Source: an uncultured Pelagibacteraceae bacterium (GTDB lineage Bacteria > Pseudomonadota > Alphaproteobacteria > Pelagibacterales > Pelagibacteraceae). Taken from it: a stretch of 64,000 nt of DNA. The stretch covers positions 88,317 to 152,316 of the forward strand of contig CACLEJ010000004.1 in NCBI GenBank assembly GCA_902605865.1, written 5' to 3'. The notes beneath the pieces are model-generated. The model saw only the letters and a program-made list of their open reading frames with translations, had not been told where the DNA came from and did no database searches. Shown here piece by piece: positions 39,246-49,450 of this stretch (within the stretch, counting starts at the first letter, position 1; every line of letters begins with the position of its first letter). The position numbers and the translations under genes were made by a program.

Positions 39246-40691
39246 TTAATTTTTTTTAAATTTTTTAAAGGAGAAGTTTCTTGGTCTTTTTCTATTCTTA
39301 AATTTTTTCTTAAATTTAAATTTTTTTCTACTATCAGGATTATCACTTTGCTCTTTAAAGTTATCAGTATGAAATTTTTTAAATTTTTTATTTTTAAACT
39401 TAAAATTCTTTTTTTTGTTAAATTCACTACCACTGTTGTTTGGCTTATCTGAATTAGACTTTTTAAATTTATTACTTTTAAACTTAAATTTTCTTTTGTT
39501 ATCCCGCCTATCTTTTCTATTTTCGCTATCTTTGAATGATTTACCTCTTTTTTTAAATTTTTTATTTTTTTTGTTAGATTTTCTATTAAAACTTTCTTCT
39601 AATTTAAAATTTGGATTTATTAATTTCTGAATTTCTCTCCACATACTACGATCATTATTTGTTAAGAAGGTAAGTGCCGATCCTTCTTTACCTGCTCTAC
39701 CTGTTCTACCAACTCTATGAATATAATCCTCAGGTACTTGTGGCAGATCATAATTTATTACATGTTGAATTAATGGAATATCCAATCCTCTAGCAGCAAC
39801 ATCAGTTGCAACTAAAATTCTATTTTTACCAGATCTGAATCCTCTAATAACTCTGTCTCTTTTACTTTGTCTTAGATTTCCATGAATTGCCTCTGCTGAA
39901 TGAGCATCATATTTTAATCTTTTTACAATTTTATCTGCACCATGTTTTGTTTTAACAAAAACTAATATTGAACCTTGTCTCTCAACTAATTGATTGATTA
40001 ATTCATGATATTTTTTATCTGGAGTTATTTGAAAGGTTTCTTGTTTAATTTTTTCTATTGGAGTTGAAACTGATCCAACTGAAATTCTTTCTGGTTTTCT
40101 CAAATATTTTTCAGAAATTTTTAATATATTATTCGGCAAAGTGGCTGAAAATAATAATGTTTGATGTTCCTTTGGGATAAATTTTAAAATTATTTCAATT
40201 TGAGGCGTAAAACCCATATCAAGCATTCTATCAGTTTCATCTAAAACTAAGTAATTAACTCTTGATAAATTTAAGCTTTTTCTTTTTAAATGATCGTTAA
40301 TTCTGCCTGGTGTTCCAACAATTATTCTGGCTCTTTTATTTAACTGTCTTAGTTGTTTTTGCATACTTTCTCCACCAATCAAAAGAGCATTGCCAATTCT
40401 TATATCTCCCAAAGTAAGTTTAGATATCGTACCCATTACCTGACTAGCTAATTCTCTCGTTGGGCATATGATTAAAGCCATTGCATTTTTATTGATGATC
40501 AATTTATTTATCAGTGGAATTGTAAAAGCTAAGGTTTTGCCAGTACCAGTTTGTGCAGTTCCAAGAACATCTTTTCCCTCAAGTGCAATCGGTATTGCTT
40601 GAGATTGAATTGGTGTGGGTGTGATAAAATTTGAATACTTAATTGAATTCTTTAGTTTGTTTTCTATGTCTAATTCATTAAAGTTTTTCAT
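39246..40691 (-). CDS. rhlE: DEAD-box RNA helicase (RhlE-like) with Lys/Phe-rich basic tail
   Basis: AQTGTGKTLAF, VLDETDRMLD, FSATLP, HRVGRTGRAG; start trimmed to MKNFNEL. Confidence 0.92.
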   Translation of the reverse strand: MKNFNELDIENKLKNSIKYSNFITPTPIQSQAIPIALEGKDVLGTAQTGTGKTLAFTIPLINKLIINKNAMALIICPTRELASQVMGTISKLTLGDIRIGNALLIGGESMQKQLRQLNKRARIIVGTPGRINDHLKRKSLNLSRVNYLVLDETDRMLDMGFTPQIEIILKFIPKEHQTLLFSATLPNNILKISEKYLRKPERISVGSVSTPIEKIKQETFQITPDKKYHELINQLVERQGSILVFVKTKHGADKIVKRLKYDAHSAEAIHGNLRQSKRDRVIRGFRSGKNRILVATDVAARGLDIPLIQHVINYDLPQVPEDYIHRVGRTGRAGKEGSALTFLTNNDRSMWREIQKLINPNFKLEESFNRKSNKKNKKFKKRGKSFKDSENRKDRRDNKRKFKFKSNKFKKSNSDKPNNSGSEFNKKKNFKFKNKKFKKFHTDNFKEQSDNPDSRKKFKFKKKFKNRKRPRNFSFKKFKKN

Positions 40692-40846
40692 GCTTGATTC
40701 TTTTAAAGATATATAGAAAATGCTTATATGTTCTAATGCCAATTACAATAAATCATTTATTTAGGACTTTAGAATGCTTATAATTGACATAAACTGGACA
40801 CTTTGAAACTTGTAGGAAACCAATATAATTTATATAAATAATTATA

Positions 40847-41956
40847 ATGCTCTCTTTTATATTGCCATTTATTGTACTGATTTTGGTAGTTGTTTTCATA
40901 CATGAATATGGTCATTATTATTTTGCAAAAAGATATGGAGTTGGTGTAACTGACTTTTCAATAGGTTTTGGAAAAGAGTTGATTGGTTGGAATGATAAAT
41001 CGGGAACTAGATGGAAAATTTGTTGGATACCTCTTGGAGGCTATGTCAAATTTTTTGGTGACAGAAATGTATTTTCTCAAGCTGATCAAGAAGAATTGTT
41101 AAAAAAATATAACAAAGAGGACCAAGAAAAACTCTTTGTAACAAAACCTTTATATCAAAGGTCTTTAATTGTAGCAGGTGGGCCAATAGCAAATTTCGTT
41201 TTAGCAATATTTATTTTTTTATTCATATATATGTTTGCTGGAAAAGACTTTACTCCAGCAGTTATTGATGAAGTTCAAAAAGATAGTCCAGCAGAAGTAG
41301 CAGGAATGCAAAAAAATGATGTGATACTTGAAATAGATAACAATAAAGTTGAGAGTATTCTTGATGTTTCTAAACTGATATTAATGTCAACATCTGAGAT
41401 AGTTGATTTCAAAATTTCTAGATATGATCAAGAGATATTATTAAAGGTTAAACCAAAAATTGTTGCAGGCGTTGATAATTTAGGAAATAAAATTAATAAA
41501 AGAATAGTTGGTATTAAACTAAGTCCATATAATAATGAAATAAATCATAAACGATTAGGGCCAGCAAATGCATTAATAGAGTCTGTTAAAGAAGTATATT
41601 TTGTAACTACTTCATCTCTTAAATATATGGGTTCAATGCTTACTGGATCTGGAGATAGTTCACAGTTAGGTGGGCCAATTAGAATAGCAAAAATTTCAGG
41701 ACAAGTAGCAGAATTTGGAATATTACCATTTATTAGTATGATGGCCTATATATCGATAAGTTTAGGCTTAATTAACCTATTTCCAATCCCACTTTTAGAT
41801 GGGGGCCATTTAATGTTTTATGCATTTGAAAAGGTTTTAGGAAAGCCATTAAGTCAAAAAACACAGGAAGGCTTTTTTCGAATCGGAATGTTTTTATTGT
41901 TAACTTTAATGTTTTTTGCAACATTCAATGACCTTAAAGATTTAGGCTTATTTTAA
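40847..41956 (+). CDS. rseP: RIP metalloprotease RseP
   Basis: FIHEYGHYYFAK (HExxH), PDZ region, PIPLLDGGHLMF. Confidence 0.95.
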   Translation: MLSFILPFIVLILVVVFIHEYGHYYFAKRYGVGVTDFSIGFGKELIGWNDKSGTRWKICWIPLGGYVKFFGDRNVFSQADQEELLKKYNKEDQEKLFVTKPLYQRSLIVAGGPIANFVLAIFIFLFIYMFAGKDFTPAVIDEVQKDSPAEVAGMQKNDVILEIDNNKVESILDVSKLILMSTSEIVDFKISRYDQEILLKVKPKIVAGVDNLGNKINKRIVGIKLSPYNNEINHKRLGPANALIESVKEVYFVTTSSLKYMGSMLTGSGDSSQLGGPIRIAKISGQVAEFGILPFISMMAYISISLGLINLFPIPLLDGGHLMFYAFEKVLGKPLSQKTQEGFFRIGMFLLLTLMFFATFNDLKDLGLF

Positions 41957-42107
41957 AGGGATTTTCGAACGTTAAAAAAGCTATATAAATCAATACTTAT
42001 TTACAACTACATGTTGTGGTAAATCTAACTAGAGACACAAAAAAAAAGCTTGAATTATCAACGATTTTGTTAAGTATATAAATATAACCTTTAAAACCGG
42101 AGCTAAA

Positions 42108-42383
42108 ATGAACAAAAAACAACTTATAGCAAAATTAGCAGGGTCATTAAATCAAAGTAAAGCTGATGCTGAGCGTACATTTGATACGATTACCAACACT
42201 ATTTTGGACGCTTTAAAAGGCGACGATAATGTTAAAATTGCTGGTTTTGGAACGTATAAAGTGGCTAAAAGAAAAGCTCGAATTGGTCGAAATCCAAGAA
42301 CTGGAGAGCAAATCCAAATCGCTGCTTCTCAAAAGGTAAAGTTTTTACCTGCAAAAGCACTTAAAGAAGTTTTCAATAAATAA
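42108..42383 (+). CDS. hup: HU family DNA-binding protein
   Basis: MNKKQLIAKLAGSLNQSKADAE...ARIGRNPRTGEQIQIAASQKVKFLPAKALKE. Confidence 0.96.
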   Translation: MNKKQLIAKLAGSLNQSKADAERTFDTITNTILDALKGDDNVKIAGFGTYKVAKRKARIGRNPRTGEQIQIAASQKVKFLPAKALKEVFNK

Positions 42384-42392
42384 ACTTTTTAA

Positions 42393-42438
42393 AACAGCCT
42401 TTATTAAAAATTAGAATTTAATAAAGGCTGTTTTTTTA
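42393..42438 (+). terminator. rho-independent terminator after HU gene
   Basis: ACAGCCTTTATTAAA aattagaa TTTAATAAAGGCTGT TTTTTTA. Confidence 0.93.
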
Positions 42439-42550
42439 TACAAGCATACGGTGTACTACATGCAAATACTGCATATCTCTTTTAAATAACAATCAATAGT
42501 TTTTAGTTTTATTAAATTTATAACAACCTCTTTAATTAAACGGAGGTGAA

Positions 42551-43852
42551 ATGGTTAAACTTTTAAAAAAACTGGCTGGTCCATTAGTAAGTTTATTTTT
42601 CTTACTAAATATGACTAGTGCAGGTTATGCTGAAACTACAGTTTCAGCTGAAGTTGGTTTCATATTCAATACATTTCTTTTCTTGGTTTGTGGTTTCTTA
42701 GTAATGTTTATGGCAGCAGGTTTTGCCATGCTCGAATCAGGGATGGTAACATCAAAAAGTGTATCAGTAATATGTGCCAAAAATATCGGATTATTTTCAA
42801 TAGCTGGAATTATGTTCTGGATGGTTGGATATAATTTAGCATACGGAATTCCAGAAGGTGGATACATTGGAAGCTTTACGCCATGGTCTGATGCAAGTTC
42901 AGTGGATACTGGATATGCAGATGGATCTGATTGGTATTTCCAAATGGTTTTCTGTGCAACGACAGTTTCAATTGTATCTGGAACATTAGCTGAAAGAATT
43001 AAATTATGGCCGTTCTTTTTATTTGCGGCTATTCTATCAGGAATTATCTATCCAATCGTTATGGGTTGGCAGTGGGGAGGTGGCTGGTTAGCAGCTGCTG
43101 GTTTCTCCGACTTTGCTGGTTCAACACTTGTTCACTCAACTGGAGGTGCAGCAGCATTAGCTGGAGCAATTCTTTTAGGAGCTAGAACTGGTAGATTTGA
43201 TAAATCTGGAGCAGCTAAACCTATGAAGCCATTTGCAGCGTCTTCTGTACCATTAGTTACAGTTGGTGTATTTATTTTATGGCTAGGTTGGTTCGGATTT
43301 AATGGTGGATCACAATTAGCAATGGGAACATTTGATGATGCAGTAGCAGTTTCAAATATTTTCATTAATACAAACTTAGCAGCCTGTGGTGGTGTATTAG
43401 CAGCTGGTGCAATAACAAGATTAATGTCGGGTAAAACTGATGTTATTCAAATGCTTAACGGAGCAATTGGTGGTCTTGTTGCAATTACAGCTGAACCATT
43501 AATGCCTTCACCGCTAGCAGCAATTCTTATAGGTGCGATCGGTGGAATAATAGTTGTCTTCGGAACTAAATTATTATTCTCACTAAAAATCGATGATGTA
43601 GTAGGTGCAGTACCTGCTCACTTGTTCGCTGGAATTTGGGGAACTTTAGCAGTTCCACTAACTAACGGTGATGCATCATTCGGAGCGCAGCTTCTCGGAG
43701 TAATTTCAATCAATGCATTTGTATTCGTAGTTTCTCTAATAGTATGGGGAATTATGAAAGGAACAATGGGTATAAGATTGAGTAAAGAAGCAGAAAGACT
43801 TGGTACAGATGTTACAGAGTCTGGAGTAATCGCATACGCAATAAGAGACTAA
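42551..43852 (+). CDS. amt: ammonium transporter
   Basis: AMT signature, FNGGSQLAMGTF, DDVVGAVPAHLFAGIWGTLAV; Sec signal; SD cggaggtg. Confidence 0.96.
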   Translation: MVKLLKKLAGPLVSLFFLLNMTSAGYAETTVSAEVGFIFNTFLFLVCGFLVMFMAAGFAMLESGMVTSKSVSVICAKNIGLFSIAGIMFWMVGYNLAYGIPEGGYIGSFTPWSDASSVDTGYADGSDWYFQMVFCATTVSIVSGTLAERIKLWPFFLFAAILSGIIYPIVMGWQWGGGWLAAAGFSDFAGSTLVHSTGGAAALAGAILLGARTGRFDKSGAAKPMKPFAASSVPLVTVGVFILWLGWFGFNGGSQLAMGTFDDAVAVSNIFINTNLAACGGVLAAGAITRLMSGKTDVIQMLNGAIGGLVAITAEPLMPSPLAAILIGAIGGIIVVFGTKLLFSLKIDDVVGAVPAHLFAGIWGTLAVPLTNGDASFGAQLLGVISINAFVFVVSLIVWGIMKGTMGIRLSKEAERLGTDVTESGVIAYAIRD

Positions 43853-43883
43853 AGAATAACTATCTCTCTCTCTATAGTTGATA

Positions 43884-43912
43884 AAAGGCCCCTTAACTGG
43901 GGCCTTTTTTTT
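43884..43912 (+). terminator. rho-independent terminator after amt
   Basis: AAAGGCCCC ttaact GGGGCCTTTTTTTT. Confidence 0.93.
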
Positions 43913-44354
43913 AGTAATTTTTTATGAAATCTAAAACTTCTGCAGCATGACCCGCTGCCTTAACGTTTCGCCATTCCTTAATAATTTTATTTTTCTCAAT
44001 AATAAAAGTGCTTCTTACTGTGCCCATAAATTCTCGACCCATAAATTTCTTTTTGGCCCAAGCTTTGTAAGCTTTTAAAGAAGTTTTGTCCTCGTCTGCT
44101 AATAGTTCAAATTTCAAGTTAAGTTTTTTACTCCATTTTTCATGACTTTCTAAACTATCTTTTGATATTCCAAAAATTGTGCATCCAAGTTTCTCAAATT
44201 TACTTAAAAGTTTATTAAAATCATTTGTTTCAATTGTACATCCACTTGTATTATCTTTCGGATAGAAATAGATGATGATAAATTTGGATTTTACTTTACT
44301 TAATTCAACAGTTTTACCTGAGGTAGATGATAATTTAAAATTTGGAGCTTTCAT
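43911..44354 (-). CDS. bcp: thioredoxin-dependent peroxiredoxin (Bcp)
   Basis: YFYPKDNTSGCTIETNDF. Confidence 0.94.
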   Translation of the reverse strand: MKAPNFKLSSTSGKTVELSKVKSKFIIIYFYPKDNTSGCTIETNDFNKLLSKFEKLGCTIFGISKDSLESHEKWSKKLNLKFELLADEDKTSLKAYKAWAKKKFMGREFMGTVRSTFIIEKNKIIKEWRNVKAAGHAAEVLDFIKNY

Positions 44355-44412
44355 TTAATAACCTTTGTTTAATTTATATAGTAATATTTTTAATTTAGTG
44401 TAATAAACATTT

Positions 44413-44799
44413 ATGACAATTAAATCAGCATCAACTTTAGTCGCAGAAGCTTTAAAGGAAATTAAAACAATATCACCTGAGGAAGCTCTAGAAAAATTAA
44501 ATAATGATACATGTAACCTTATCGATATCAGGGATGTAAGAGAATTAGAAAGATTAGGAAGAATAGAAAAGTCTTCTCACATACCAAGAGGAATGTTGGA
44601 ATTTTGGATGGATCCAGATAGTCAATATTTTAAAGATGGTAAAATCGATATGAATAAGGAAATGGTTCTTTTTTGTGCTGGCGGTCTAAGATCAGCATTA
44701 GCAACAAAAACTTTACAAAGTATGGGTTTTAAAAATATTTGCCATGTAGATGGCGGTTTTGGATCAATGCAAAATTCAGGTTTTAAAGTAGTAAAGTAA
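44413..44799 (+). CDS. rhodanese-like domain protein
   Basis: LIDIRDVRELERLGRIEKSSHIPRG, FCAGGLRSALATKTL. Confidence 0.93.
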   Translation: MTIKSASTLVAEALKEIKTISPEEALEKLNNDTCNLIDIRDVRELERLGRIEKSSHIPRGMLEFWMDPDSQYFKDGKIDMNKEMVLFCAGGLRSALATKTLQSMGFKNICHVDGGFGSMQNSGFKVVK

Positions 44800-44807
44800 T
44801 TTAGCTC

Positions 44808-45281
44808 TTAATCTAACAAATTAATTCTTTTAGCGTAGAACATTCTTATTATCCAATAAATAACTAAACCTAAGGGACCGATAAAATAAGTTATTATTAT
44901 TGGAATGAAGACTATATATCTAGACATATATAATTTGTGACTATCTTTCATGATCCAAGCTCCACAAAATAAATTAATTGCTAAAAAATGTGTCCAAAAC
45001 ATAATCAGAAAAGCTTCAGTTTCAAAAAGATTTCTCAAGTCATACAGACCAAGGTACAACGTAAAATTATAATCAAAATCATATCCAGAAATGTAGAAAT
45101 AATAACCTAGATAAACATAGACAGCTGTTAAAATTAAAAAAGGAAACACAGAAGTAACCAATAATCCACAAATTTTTGACTGTGGAAAAATAATCAGTAT
45201 TAACCAGAAAGGTATTACACCTATATTTAACCACAAATAAATCATCTCTATAGTGAAAAAAGCTGCTATTTGTTCAATCAT
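44808..45281 (-). CDS. ABA4-like (DUF4281) membrane protein
   Basis: 4-TM protein, FLIMFWTHFLAINLFCGAWIMKDS, FIGPLGLVIYWIIR. Confidence 0.7.
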   Translation of the reverse strand: MIEQIAAFFTIEMIYLWLNIGVIPFWLILIIFPQSKICGLLVTSVFPFLILTAVYVYLGYYFYISGYDFDYNFTLYLGLYDLRNLFETEAFLIMFWTHFLAINLFCGAWIMKDSHKLYMSRYIVFIPIIITYFIGPLGLVIYWIIRMFYAKRINLLD

Positions 45282-45310
45282 AATATTTTTATATTATATT
45301 AAATAAAATA

Positions 45311-45874
45311 ATGATTCCCATAAAAAATAAAAAAAAGACATTAGAAGTAACCGTGGATGAGATGACGAATTTTGCACTTAATTATGTAGAAAAATTTGCA
45401 CCTTCTAAACAACAGTTAAGAACATATCTACTAAAAAAATATTTAACATCAAGAACACCGAATATAAAAAAAAATGATGTTTCTAATCTCATAGATATTG
45501 TTCTTGAGGATTTAGAGAAATCAAAGTTTATAAACGATAAATTTTATTCAGAGTCAAAAGCAAAAAGTTTAATTCAAAGAGGATCATCCATAAATAAAAT
45601 AAGAAATTACTTAATGAATAAAGGTGTAGGTGAAAAATATATTAAAAATACAATTGAACAAATAAAAGATAAGAATGAAGATCAGGATTTTTTTTCAGCC
45701 ATAAAAATTTGTAAAAAGAAAAGAATTGGACCATCAAGGCAAGAGGATAATCGACCTTTGTTTTATAAAAAGGATATAGGAGTATTAGCGCGTTCAGGTT
45801 TTGATTTTGAAGTTTCAAGAAGAGTTATGGATCTTGAAAAAGATGAATATTTGAAAATAATTAATCTTCTTTAG
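45311..45874 (+). CDS. recX: RecX family regulatory protein
   Basis: repeated RecX-like helical units (LIQRGSSINKIRNYLMNKGV; RSGFDFEVSRRVMDL). Confidence 0.78.
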   Translation: MIPIKNKKKTLEVTVDEMTNFALNYVEKFAPSKQQLRTYLLKKYLTSRTPNIKKNDVSNLIDIVLEDLEKSKFINDKFYSESKAKSLIQRGSSINKIRNYLMNKGVGEKYIKNTIEQIKDKNEDQDFFSAIKICKKKRIGPSRQEDNRPLFYKKDIGVLARSGFDFEVSRRVMDLEKDEYLKIINLL

Positions 45875-46007
45875 TTTTTTTATTTTTTTCTTCCAAATAA
45901 TATTGAATTTTATTTCTTATATAGTTTTTAACCATCACAAATACAATTAAACCAAATATTGATACAGATACGATTATAATTAAAATTATTCTTAATTGTT
46001 CGCTCAT
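45861..46007 (-). CDS. small single-TM protein, 48 aa (not in supplied ORF track)
   Basis: manual translation MSEQLRIILIIIVSVSIFGLIVFVMVKNYIRNKIQYYLEEKNKKTKED*; ATG overlaps stop of upstream CDS (TAATG). Confidence 0.7.
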   Translation of the reverse strand: MSEQLRIILIIIVSVSIFGLIVFVMVKNYIRNKIQYYLEEKNKKTKED

Positions 46008-46783
46008 TATAAATTTTTACTTCTCTTTAAAATTATACTTGGGTTTTTAAAATCTTTTTTACCATACGTAATTTCATTACCATTAAAATCTGTTACTATT
46101 CCGCCTGCGTTTTCAAGTATAGCATGTCCTGCAGCAATATCCCATTCGCAAGCCCTTGGCTCAGCAACATAGCCATCAAATTCCCCTGTAGCTATTACAC
46201 AAAATTTAAGAGAGCTCTTCATTCGAACGTGTTGCGTAACTCCTAAATCTTTATGTATTTTTTCAATTTCTGGTTTAAGTTTATTTGAATATGAAACTAC
46301 TTTTATTGAACCTTTAGGAGTAGTTTTCTTACAGTCTAACTTTATAGTTTTGTTTGAAGTAAATTCATATGATTGATCTTTTCCAAAACTATAAAACATC
46401 CTTTTTTTTGCAGGTACATTAATTAAACCGGCAATAGCTTTTCCATTTAATATTAATCCAGCATTAATTGTAAATTCTTCACCATCATTTATATAGTCGT
46501 ATGTTCCGTCAATCGGATCAACTAGCCAGAAGTTTTTTAAATTAGTCTTAGATTTATTGTGTGAAGTTTCCTCGGAAACAACAGGGATATCTGGTGTCAA
46601 CTCAAGTAATTTTTTTGTGATAATTTTATTTACCTCAAGATCTCCATTGCTGACAGGTGTATTGTCCGATTTGATTTCCTTATTTAAACCTTCATTTCTT
46701 AGTTTTATTGAAACTTCTCCAGCTTCTAAAAAAGTATCGATTAGACTCTGCACAACGTTTGTTATTTTAGCATCATCAATCAT
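46007..46783 (-). CDS. cysQ: inositol monophosphatase family / 3'(2'),5'-bisphosphate nucleotidase CysQ-like
   Basis: VSEETSH, WLVDPIDGTYDYI, CEWDIAAGHAILENAGG; start taken as MIDDAK at 46783, alternative 46804. Confidence 0.9.
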   Translation of the reverse strand: MIDDAKITNVVQSLIDTFLEAGEVSIKLRNEGLNKEIKSDNTPVSNGDLEVNKIITKKLLELTPDIPVVSEETSHNKSKTNLKNFWLVDPIDGTYDYINDGEEFTINAGLILNGKAIAGLINVPAKKRMFYSFGKDQSYEFTSNKTIKLDCKKTTPKGSIKVVSYSNKLKPEIEKIHKDLGVTQHVRMKSSLKFCVIATGEFDGYVAEPRACEWDIAAGHAILENAGGIVTDFNGNEITYGKKDFKNPSIILKRSKNL

Positions 46784-46949
46784 TACTAATTCTTTCAAGT
46801 TCAATATTATTTGCGTTTATTACTTTTTTTCCGACATTTTGGAAATTAACAGTTACTTTGTCATTAATTATTGACTGGACTTGACCAATTCCCCAACCCT
46901 TATTTGCTGGATTAATAACTTTGTCACCTGGCTCAAAATCTAAAATCAT
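46776..46949 (-). CDS. DUF3553-like small protein, 57 aa (not in supplied ORF track)
   Basis: manual translation [57 protein letters not shown]. Confidence 0.8.
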   Translation of the reverse strand: MILDFEPGDKVINPANKGWGIGQVQSIINDKVTVNFQNVGKKVINANNIELERISND

Positions 46950-46990
46950 TTAATTTAACTTATAATAGAAATAAGTATAAATACCATCAA

Positions 46991-48109
46991 ATGAATTTAC
47001 AAACTAACTCATTAGGATTTTATAAAAAACCATCAGAAACAACTGTTGTAGTTGCCATGTCAGGGGGCGTTGACTCATCTACAGTGGCAGGAATGATGAA
47101 ACAAGAAGGCTATAAAGTTATTGGAATTACTTTGAAATTATATAACGATGGCAAAGAAGTTGCTGCTTCAAAACAATGCTGTTCTGGTCAAGATATTATG
47201 GATGCAAAAAGAGTTGCACATAAGTTAGATATTGAACATAAGATTTTATATTACCAAGATAAGTTTAAACAAGGTGTTATCGATAACTTCGTTGAAAGTT
47301 ATTTAAAGGGCGAAACACCAATACCATGTGTACAATGTAATCAGACAGTTAAATTCAAAGATTTGTTTGAATTTTCAAAAGATTTAAATGCTGATGCGCT
47401 AATTACAGGTCACTATGTAAAAAGTTTAACAGAGAATAATTTAACTAATATGTATAGAGCTATTGATGAGAATCGAGATCAAAGTTATTTTTTATTTAAT
47501 ACAACAAGAGAGCAATTAAATTATATTAGATTTCCACTAGGTGGACTTCTTAAAGGCAAAACGAGAGAAATTGCAAAAAATCTGAATTTGAATGTTGCTG
47601 ATAAACCAGATAGTCAAGATATATGCTTTGTACCCAATGGAGATTATGCCTCAGTAATAAAAAAATTTAAACCAGAGTCGTACAAAAAAGGAAATATAAA
47701 AAATTTGGATGGTAAAGTTGTGGGAGTACATGATGGAATAGTTAATTTTACTATTGGACAAAGAAAAGGTATTAAAGTTTCAAACGAAGAACCATTTTAT
47801 GTAATAAAAATCGATGCCAACAAAAATGAAATATTTATTGGTCCGAAAGAAGAATTATCAAAAACAAGTATTAATTTAAGAGATTTAAATTTATTAGTTG
47901 AAAGAGAAGAGTTTAGTGAGAATATTTTAGTAAAAGTTAGATCGACTGGAAAACTTTTAGATGCAAAAATACATATTCAAAATGAAAATTCTGCAAATGT
48001 TGATTTATTAAATCCCGAATATGGTATTTCACCTGGTCAAGCTTGTGTATTTTACAAGAAAGACCAATTTGGTCATAAAGTTTTAGGTGGTGGTTGGATT
48101 AAAGATTAA
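46991..48109 (+). CDS. mnmA: tRNA 2-thiouridine(34) synthase MnmA
   Basis: [35 protein letters not shown]. Confidence 0.96.
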   Translation: MNLQTNSLGFYKKPSETTVVVAMSGGVDSSTVAGMMKQEGYKVIGITLKLYNDGKEVAASKQCCSGQDIMDAKRVAHKLDIEHKILYYQDKFKQGVIDNFVESYLKGETPIPCVQCNQTVKFKDLFEFSKDLNADALITGHYVKSLTENNLTNMYRAIDENRDQSYFLFNTTREQLNYIRFPLGGLLKGKTREIAKNLNLNVADKPDSQDICFVPNGDYASVIKKFKPESYKKGNIKNLDGKVVGVHDGIVNFTIGQRKGIKVSNEEPFYVIKIDANKNEIFIGPKEELSKTSINLRDLNLLVEREEFSENILVKVRSTGKLLDAKIHIQNENSANVDLLNPEYGISPGQACVFYKKDQFGHKVLGGGWIKD

Positions 48110-48115
48110 AAATTT

Positions 48116-48199
48116 CTATTTCTTTTTATTTTTTTTTCTAGCTCTTCTCTTTTTTGAGCCCATTTTTCTTCGGCCTCTATGCTTTTTTGGGTATCCCAT
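48116..48199 (-). CDS. 27-aa extremely basic peptide ORF (not in supplied ORF track)
   Basis: manual translation MGYPKKHRGRRKMGSKKRRARKKNKKK*; preceded by strong SD AAGGAGATT. Confidence 0.6.
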   Translation of the reverse strand: MGYPKKHRGRRKMGSKKRRARKKNKKK

Positions 48200-48274
48200 A
48201 ATCTCCTTAATTTTACTATTTTATTGACTTATTTGGTGGATATAGCATTGTCCTAACTACATATCAAATTTTTT

Positions 48275-49450
48275 ATGGACTATTCCTTTAAAACTTTTTT
48301 AAAGCATACTGCTAAAGATTTTCATAACCAATCAGTAAATCCACCAGTTGTGAGAGCATCTACTATAATTTTTAAATCTATGCAAGATTTAAGAAGAACT
48401 CAAAGAATGGCTTTAAAGAAACCATTAGGAGGACATCATGACTATGGCAGAAAAGGTACATCAACAACTTTCATATTACAAAAAATACTCACAAAACTAG
48501 AAGAGTCTTACAATGTATTCTTAACACCAACTGGATTTGGTTCTGTTTTTCTTTCTATCTTCAGCGTGACTAGACCAGGAGATGAGATATTAATTTCAGA
48601 TCCTTTATACAATCCAACCAGAAATTTAAGCAAAAACTATCTTAAAGAGTTTGGTATCAAAACAAAATTTTATAACCCACATGACTTAAAGTCACTAGAA
48701 AAAAGTGTAACAAAAAAAACAAAATTAATTTATGTTGAGTGCCCAGGTAGTAATACCTTTGAGTTTCAGGATCTTTCTAAGATTATTTCTATTGCAAAAA
48801 AAAATAATATATTTACAGCAATTGATAACACATGGGCCACTCCTTACTTTTTAAAACCTATTAAATTAGGATTTGACATGTCTATTGTATCAGCAACAAA
48901 ATATTATTCAGGCCATTCTGATGTAATGGGTGGTAGCTTAGCAGTTAATAAAAAAGTTTATAAACATGTAAAAAAAGCAGATGATATTTTAGGATTGAGA
49001 CTTGGACCAGACGATGCTTACTTAATTACAAGAGGTTTGAGAACTTTGGATATAAGATTAGATAAACACGAGTCTAATGCTAAAAAAGTTTGCGAGTTCC
49101 TTTCAAAAAGTAAAAAAGTAAAACTTTTATACCCTTATAAAAAGAGTTCATTTAATTTTAAAATGTGGAAAAAATATTATTCAGGGTCTTCAGGTCTTAT
49201 GGGTTTAATCATAAAATCAAAAAGTAGAAAATCAGTTTTAAAGTTTGTAAATTCATTAAAATTGTTTGGTCATGGATATAGTTGGGGAGGCTTTGAAAGT
49301 TTAGCATTGCTGCAAAGTGATATTGAGATGGGAGATAGAAAATTCCTTAATTTAAACAAAAACGAACACTTAGTAAGATTACATATAGGACTAGAAGACC
49401 CAAAAGATTTAATTGCAGATATCAGAAAAAGCCTTATGCTCATTAAATGA
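48275..49450 (+). CDS. metC: cystathionine beta-lyase (MetC; Cys/Met PLP enzyme)
   Basis: YVECPGSNTFEFQDL, IDNTWATPYF, SIVSATKYYSGHSDVMGG. Confidence 0.93.
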   Translation: MDYSFKTFLKHTAKDFHNQSVNPPVVRASTIIFKSMQDLRRTQRMALKKPLGGHHDYGRKGTSTTFILQKILTKLEESYNVFLTPTGFGSVFLSIFSVTRPGDEILISDPLYNPTRNLSKNYLKEFGIKTKFYNPHDLKSLEKSVTKKTKLIYVECPGSNTFEFQDLSKIISIAKKNNIFTAIDNTWATPYFLKPIKLGFDMSIVSATKYYSGHSDVMGGSLAVNKKVYKHVKKADDILGLRLGPDDAYLITRGLRTLDIRLDKHESNAKKVCEFLSKSKKVKLLYPYKKSSFNFKMWKKYYSGSSGLMGLIIKSKSRKSVLKFVNSLKLFGHGYSWGGFESLALLQSDIEMGDRKFLNLNKNEHLVRLHIGLEDPKDLIADIRKSLMLIK

